Shown here: in pieces, positions 59,278-64,000 of the stretch
How the letters are laid out: each line of letters starts with the position of its first letter
Position numbering within the stretch: position 1 is the first letter of the stretch
Assembly: GCF_000091045.1 (NCBI RefSeq)
Contig: NC_006691.1
Coordinates: 1,374,951-1,438,950, forward strand
Source of the DNA: Cryptococcus deneoformans JEC21
Taxonomy: Eukaryota; Basidiomycota; Tremellomycetes; Tremellales; Cryptococcaceae
Direction: 5' to 3'
DNA length: 64,000 nucleotides
The notes under the pieces: generated by a model
Seen by the model: only the letters and a program-made list of their open reading frames with translations
Database searches by the model: none
Told to the model about the DNA's origin: nothing
Program-made: the position numbers and the translations under genes

Positions 59278-61402
59278 ATGTCCGGCGTAACAGGTATAAG
59301 TCTAAGTCTCTCTTCAGAGGAGCTGAAGACTCAAGACGTGGAGCAAAATGAAAAGCTTGACAGCACCACAAACATGTTTACCAACGCCGCTGCAGCGACT
59401 GGTGAGTCAATATTTTGAAAGTGAACTCAAGTACGGACGCATTGCTAATTTCATTATTGCAGACAAGGAACATAACATGACCTTGTGGCAGGGCTGTAAA
59501 CTCTACCCCAAAGCGATCTTGTGGTCCGTCCTTATATCTTCCTGTTGCGCAATGGAAGGTTACGACATATCTCTTGTAGGGAATTTCTGTAAGGTCTCTT
59601 ACGTCGATACGATAGCAAAAGCTGACACTGTCATTAGACGCCTTTGACCCTTTCAATCGAAAGTATGGAGTGCAAGGAGTTGATGGCACATATCAAGTCC
59701 CCGCTCGATGGCAAACTGGCCTAAGTAACGGAGCGCAATGTGGCCAAATCTTGGGTTTGATTGGTGAGCGGTCCTTGCTAGTGATAATCAAGATCTAACA
59801 CTACTAACACTACTTCACAGTTAATGGTCTCGCAACTGAGCGTTTCGGTTATCGAATTGTAATCTTGGGCTGTCTAATCTGGCTCACTGGTGTGACCGCA
59901 ATCTTCTTTTGCGCTCCCAATATTCAAACGTTACTCGCGGGTGAAATTCTTGCTGGTATCCCGTGGGGTGTTTTTCAGTCGAGTAAGTAAGATGGCTCAA
60001 AGATGAGGCTCAGAGCTGACCGTTCACAGTTGCCATATCTTACGCTGCTGAAGTTTGCCCAGTGGCACTTCGAGGATATCTCACCAGTTATGGTAATTTC
60101 TGCTGGGGATGGGGACAGCTCATTGGTATTGGAGTAATAAAATCTCAATTCGGTCGAACCGATCAATGGGCATACCGCATACCTTATGGACTTATGGTGA
60201 GAGGGAAGTATATACTTGCCCGATCTGAAGCTGACTCTGGACTTAGTGGATGTTCTATCCTCCCTTAATTATTGGTATCTACTTTGCTCCCGAATCTCCC
60301 TGGTGGCTGGTCCGCAAAGGTCGAATTGAACAAGCCAAGAAATCTTTGCTTCGATTGACTTCTTCCAAGACCGATCCTACATTTGATGCTACCGAAACAA
60401 TCGACATGATTCGACACACTACTGAATTGGAAAAAGATATGACTTCTGGTGCCTCTTACCTCGACTGCTTTAAAGGTGTCAATCTCCGCAGGACTGAGAT
60501 CGTTTGTATGCTTTGGGCTACTCAAAATTTGGCTGGCAACACGTTCTCCAATTATTCCACTTACTTCTTCGAGCAGGCTGGTCTTACCGGTGAAATCCCA
60601 TACGATTTCGCGATGGGTCAGTACGCCATCAACATGGTCGGTACTTTTGGGGCATGGTATCTCATGACTAAAATGGGTCGACGAACTCTTTTCATTGGTG
60701 GTCTCTGCGGTCTATGCGTTACCTTGTTGTCTATCGGCTTCGTCGGTCTCGTTCCTGAATCTAAAAAGCAAGCCGCTTCTCTTGCTACAGGTGCTTTAAT
60801 GCTGGTGTGGGCGGTGTTCTACCAGTGCTCCGTTGGGTGAGTGAAGTCTTCTTGTCCACACTCTCCGATACAGTATTAAACCCTGGATTTTTTAGAACTC
60901 TCGCCTTCTCCCTTGTTGCCGAGATGTCAACTCGACGACTTCAAATCAAGACCGTCGCTCTGGGCCGAGCTGCTTACAACGTCGCTGCCATCATCAGTAA
61001 CGTCCTTACCCCGTATATGATTAACCCTACTGCTTGGAACTGGGGAAATTATGCTGGTTTCTTCTGGGGAGGATCGTAAGTCGGAACATGATCCCGATGA
61101 GTATCTTAGCTGACAAGAACGCCCCTCTCAGATGTTTTTTGGTATTGGTTTACGCCTATTTCCGGGTACCCGAGCCTTCCGGCAGAACTTTCGCTGAGGT
61201 GAGTGAATCTAATTAGGATAATCCCGCAACATAAAGAAGCTTATTCTCACCGATTCTACAACAGCTCGATATTCTATTCGAACGAAAAGTTCCAGCTCGA
61301 AAATTCAAAACCACCGAAGTCAACGCTTTCGATGTTGTTTTGCATCACCAAGTTGCCGAAGACAAACCTGACGGTGAAGTTAGCCATGTCGAACGAGTTT
61401 GA
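59278..61402 (+). CDS. MFS sugar transporter (SP family, alpha-glucoside/maltose-type)
   Basis: Twelve-helix sugar porter at the plasma membrane. Exon 1 begins at 59278 (MSGVTGISLSLSSEE); a first intron near 59402 leads to DKEHNMTLWQGC. Membrane segments follow: WSVLISSCCAMEGYDISLVG; ILGLIVNGLATERFGYR with the RFGYR loop; and WGVFQSIAISYAAEVCP. Signature motifs are ALRGYLTSYGN, PESPWWLVRKGR, the central loop ending MGRRTLFIGG, and PEPSGRTFAELDILF near the C-terminus. PESPWWLV and the ELD/ERKVPARKF tail are typical of fungal alpha-glucoside and related permeases rather than hexose transporters; substrate is inference. About seven introns; the stop is TGA 61400-61402. It is the last host gene before the retrotransposon and telomere, a typical subtelomeric position for such transporters. 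Confidence 0.87.
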
Positions 61403-62246
61403 GCTGTATTCTCAAGATGAGGGGATCAAAGTCAACTCACGAGGCATTGAAGAGCAATGAGGCAAGATGACTAGAAAAAAAAAAAGTAAAAGACACAATA
61501 AACACACATTCGGAAATTGAAAAGGGAGATCTGATTCTAAGCTTTGTTATCATAAGATAGTTGCTTTAATAGCTGTATAGGTTTTTACTTGTTTTGGTTG
61601 TATTTGGGCCCGTTGCGTATGAATCACATATTGTCTACAGATCAGTTAGAGATCACCATTACTCGCCAGTCAGACCAAACCAGCAAGGATGTGTAAGGAA
61701 CGGAGAAGAGAAGAGGATTAACAGAAGAAGAGAGGAAGACGAGAGACGGAAAGAACGGAGAAACTGGGGTGGTAAAGATTAGCCGGAGAGAAGAGGGAGA
61801 AGAGAGGAAGAGGAAAATAGCGAGGAGAGTGGAGCAGAAGAGGCCCTCAGAGGATCGGAGACGGAAGGAAGAAGAGGAAAAGGGTGCTCGAGGGGGAAGC
61901 GAAATTGGTTAGCTGTACAACTAAGGAAAAGATATATAAAGAGCTCTTCGAATAGACGAAATGGGAGATAACCTTTATATCTTTCTTCCTTCTTTGACTG
62001 CCTTTCCAAGAAGACCACTCCCGAAACCTAGGGTTAAAGAGGATACATCAAAAGCTTTCTAGTTTATTGATTTCGTGTCTAAGTTTCGTGTTTACTGATT
62101 TTCTATTTTTATTTTTAGGGGTTATAGAGGTTGCATTTTTTCGTTGTTTAATTTATTGGGTTGTCGTGTGGGTTGCCCGAATTAAAGAAACTACTTAAAT
62201 AAACAACTTATTAAAGAAAAGAAAAAATAATCCAACCTCCTCTTCC
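61403..62246. other. Subtelomeric spacer with a GA-rich tract and the 3' side of the retrotransposon
   Basis: 844 bp. A strand-asymmetric GA-rich tract covers about 61700-61890. A TAGGGTTA telomere-like octamer lies at 62029-62036. Between there and 62246 the sequence is AT-rich and could be the 3' untranslated part of the - strand retrotransposon. The exact 3' boundary of the element is not visible. Confidence 0.45.
61700..61890 (+). repeat. GA-rich (polypurine) tract
   Basis: About 190 bp with very strong purine bias on the + strand (GAAGAGAAGAGG-type runs). It lies between the sugar transporter gene and the retrotransposon remnant. Not a simple repeat of one unit. Confidence 0.6.
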
Positions 62247-63976
62247 TCATAAGACCAGCGTCCTCGCCCTTGCCTTTACTAGCTCGACACCAATCCGTTT
62301 CTCCATTTTCTCGAACCCCCCCACCGGCATCGCCTCCCTCCACTCCTTCCATTCGTCTGCTGTGCTCCTGCTCATCAAGCCACCAGTGGAAAGGATGATC
62401 GGTTTAAAGACCCCACCAGTGACCTTCGGAGCGTTCTTCGAGACGACCTGACCCACCTTGTCGAGCCAGTTCACGCACCGGTCCAAGCAGAAGTCGGCCA
62501 GCTTGCCGTTGGGGGCACAGGGTGTGACGGTGCTCCTCGCGTCTCGGTCTCCGAGGGAGTATACCTTCAGGTCGTAGTCAGTGAAGGCCAGCGCGCTGGA
62601 ACCTCTGACCCGAAGGTCGTTTCTCCTTTGTCCCGACAGCGTGTGGGGCTCAATCTCAACCGTGGCACCTTGGATTTGTTTGAGGTGTTGATAGATGACG
62701 CGGTTGATGGCATTGTGCCGGCGCTGGGTCCAGGGGTTGCGGGCGCGGCAAAGCTCGTCGTGACCCAAAGGTGAGTCCGACCCACAGAAGCGACAGACAG
62801 GTATCGAGGAGCCGACCAGGGTGCGGTCATGGAGACCGGAGGCAATCTCGACATTGGAAAGGCGCAGGGGTTGAAGGTAAGGGATGACTGATAACCAACT
62901 TCGGCCGAGTCTGGAGGCATTCTCGGTGAGTCGCTTGCGTTCAGTGTCGCCGAGATTACGTAGAATGGCTTCCTGTTGCGATTCCCAGAGTTCTGCGCAT
63001 CGAGTTCGTTGGGGGACCGGAGTTGGAGGTTCCTCAGGCGAAGAAAGGAGACCTAGGTTATCGAGGAGAGTGTCGGAGGCCTCGGCTGCCGAGCGGTAAG
63101 CAAGGGGGGCTACATCTTTGAAGGAAAGTAGACCTAGTCCGCCCAGTCGCGCTGGTAGCTTCGTCAACGATCTCCCTAGAGCCTCCTCTTCCACCGTATC
63201 CTCTCGCTGCCTCATCCTCATCCTTTTCACCTCCTCCCACAGCATCGTGTCCAGTCTTTCCCATAGATCTACAAGGTCGTCGGAGCGTAGGCTTCTCTGC
63301 AGGTGTCGTAGATTTTGCTGGATGCAGAACCGTAATAGAAGGAGCGCGTGTTGATGCGGAAGATCCTTGAGCTTGCCCACCTTTGCCATTTCCTTCCGAA
63401 TCCTGCCTTCCAGAAACTCCGCTCGCTTCTCCTTACCTCCTACCATCGTCCCTAGCATCTTGAAGCCGTCCTGCCTGATCTCATCGAAGCTGATTAACTT
63501 GCATTTCTTTTCGTTGAGCTTGATGATGTGCTGCTTGTCGGCGAGGAATTGGGTAGTTTTGCTGAGGACTTGCGAGTCGTTTGAGAAGAGGTAGATGTCA
63601 TCGAGATAAGCGAGCGCTTGCGTAGACGGACCTAGCGATTGACTGAGGGCATTCAAGGTTGGTCGGAGGGTGATTGAGAAGAAGAGAGGGCCAAAGGGGT
63701 CACCCTGTCGAACACCTTGAGAGGATTGAAGGATTTTGTCGCCACACACAAGGTCGGACGAGTCGCCATAAGCCCATTTGCAGGTCCTCCAAAGCGTCGG
63801 CGCATGGGTCTTGACAGCAGCTGCCATCTCGGCTCTATCTACACGGTTGAAAGCGTTAGAAGCATCGAGCGAGGCTAAAAAGGAGAACTCAGCGCCGGCA
63901 GAACCCTCCAAGACTCTCTCTGTCAGCCTCACGATCGGCTCTACACCACCGATTGACTTGGACCCCGAGCTGGAAC
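62247..63976 (-). mobile_element. Cnl1: Cnl1-type non-LTR retrotransposon, 5'-truncated
   Basis: The reverse-transcriptase part of a LINE-like element on the - strand, running from the telomere repeat inwards. The 5' end is lost: the open frame is entered directly from the telomeric repeat at 63976. The element type is assigned from the telomeric location, from the C-terminal layout (zinc finger plus restriction-like endonuclease) and from the known Cryptococcus element Cnl1. The 3' end may lie at or before about 62030. Confidence 0.8.
62247..63976 (-). pseudogene. Reverse transcriptase/endonuclease fragment of the Cnl1-type element
   Basis: About 575 codons remain, without an initiator: the frame continues upstream of a GTG at 63932 to the telomere junction, where the telomeric TAA closes it. 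Reverse-transcriptase motifs are in order: GGVEPIV near the truncated end, FLASLDASNAFNRVDR (catalytic Asp), QGVRQGDPFGPLFFS, and ALAYLDDIYLF with the catalytic DD pair, then FKMLGTMVG. The C-terminal part has a C-x2-C-x7-H-x4-C finger (CRFCGSDSPLGHDELC) and a restriction-like nuclease region (RRNDLRVRGS, then DYDLKVYSLGDRD). No stop or frameshift interrupts the remaining frame, so the truncation looks recent. The missing N-terminus means this copy cannot encode a full protein. Confidence 0.82.
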
Positions 63977-64000
63977 TTAGGGGTTAGGGGGTTAGGGGGT
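63977..64000 (+). repeat. Telomere repeat (TTAGGGG, then TTAGGGGG units)
   Basis: One TTAGGGG at 63977-63983, TTAGGGGG at 63984-63991 and 63992-63999, and the first base of the next unit. The G-rich strand runs toward the right edge, so this is the chromosome end. The unit matches the known Cryptococcus telomere. It directly abuts the retrotransposon frame. Confidence 0.92.

Noticed and set aside
62567..62920. 117-residue alternative - frame within the retrotransposon
   Set aside because: It overlaps the zinc-finger/endonuclease part of the main frame, which shows the expected motifs.
63932..63932. GTG codon as a start of the reverse-transcriptase frame
   Set aside because: The frame and a conserved motif (GGVEPIV) continue upstream of it to the telomere junction, so it is an internal codon of a 5'-truncated gene.

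Overview
The window reads as the distal 64 kb of a chromosome arm of a basidiomycete yeast of the Cryptococcus neoformans/gattii complex. Three things support this. Almost every gene is cut by many short introns (about 40-70 nt, GTRNGT donors, CTRAY branch points, YAG acceptors). The right end is tandem TTAGGGGG repeat, the Cryptococcus telomere unit. A 5'-truncated Cnl1-type non-LTR retrotransposon abuts that telomere. The species call is an inference; no database was available. Exon boundaries were worked out by eye from splice signals and frame.

Layout. Positions 1-8.6 kb hold conserved housekeeping genes on the + strand: the 3' end of an RCC1-type nucleotide exchange factor, an NHP6-type HMG-box protein, a choline/ethanolamine phosphotransferase, and the Golgi tethering subunit COG7. 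Positions 8.6-11.3 kb are mostly gene-poor. Positions 11.3-25.8 kb form a nutrient-uptake block: an AAAP amino-acid transporter, an IlvD/Edd-family (sugar-acid type) dehydratase, and four paralogous monocarboxylate-transporter-like MFS genes, three on + and one inverted. Positions 26.5-32.5 kb (- strand) hold a ribosomal-L1-domain nucleolar protein and HMG-CoA reductase. Positions 33.4-36.6 kb hold two genes I do not recognise. Positions 36.9-48.9 kb hold an ADP1-type ABC transporter with a luminal EGF-like region (-), an adaptin-like protein (+) and a Zn2Cys6 transcription factor (-). Positions 50.3-53.6 kb are a divergent pair of Gfo/Idh/MocA oxidoreductases sharing a 420-bp promoter packed with CGG/CCG inverted repeats. 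From 54.4 kb to the end is subtelomeric: an unrecognised gene followed by four tandem Pumilio-like elements, a decayed coding-like stretch, an MFS sugar transporter, the retrotransposon remnant and the telomere.

Functional reading. Secretory and membrane-lipid functions (COG7, phosphotransferase, HMG-CoA reductase, adaptin, ADP1-like ABC protein) are interspersed with an accessory set for uptake and oxidation of small carbon compounds (amino acids, monocarboxylates, sugar acids, sugars or polyols). The accessory set shows local duplication, inversion and intron turnover. No rRNA, tRNA, CRISPR or DNA transposon was recognised.
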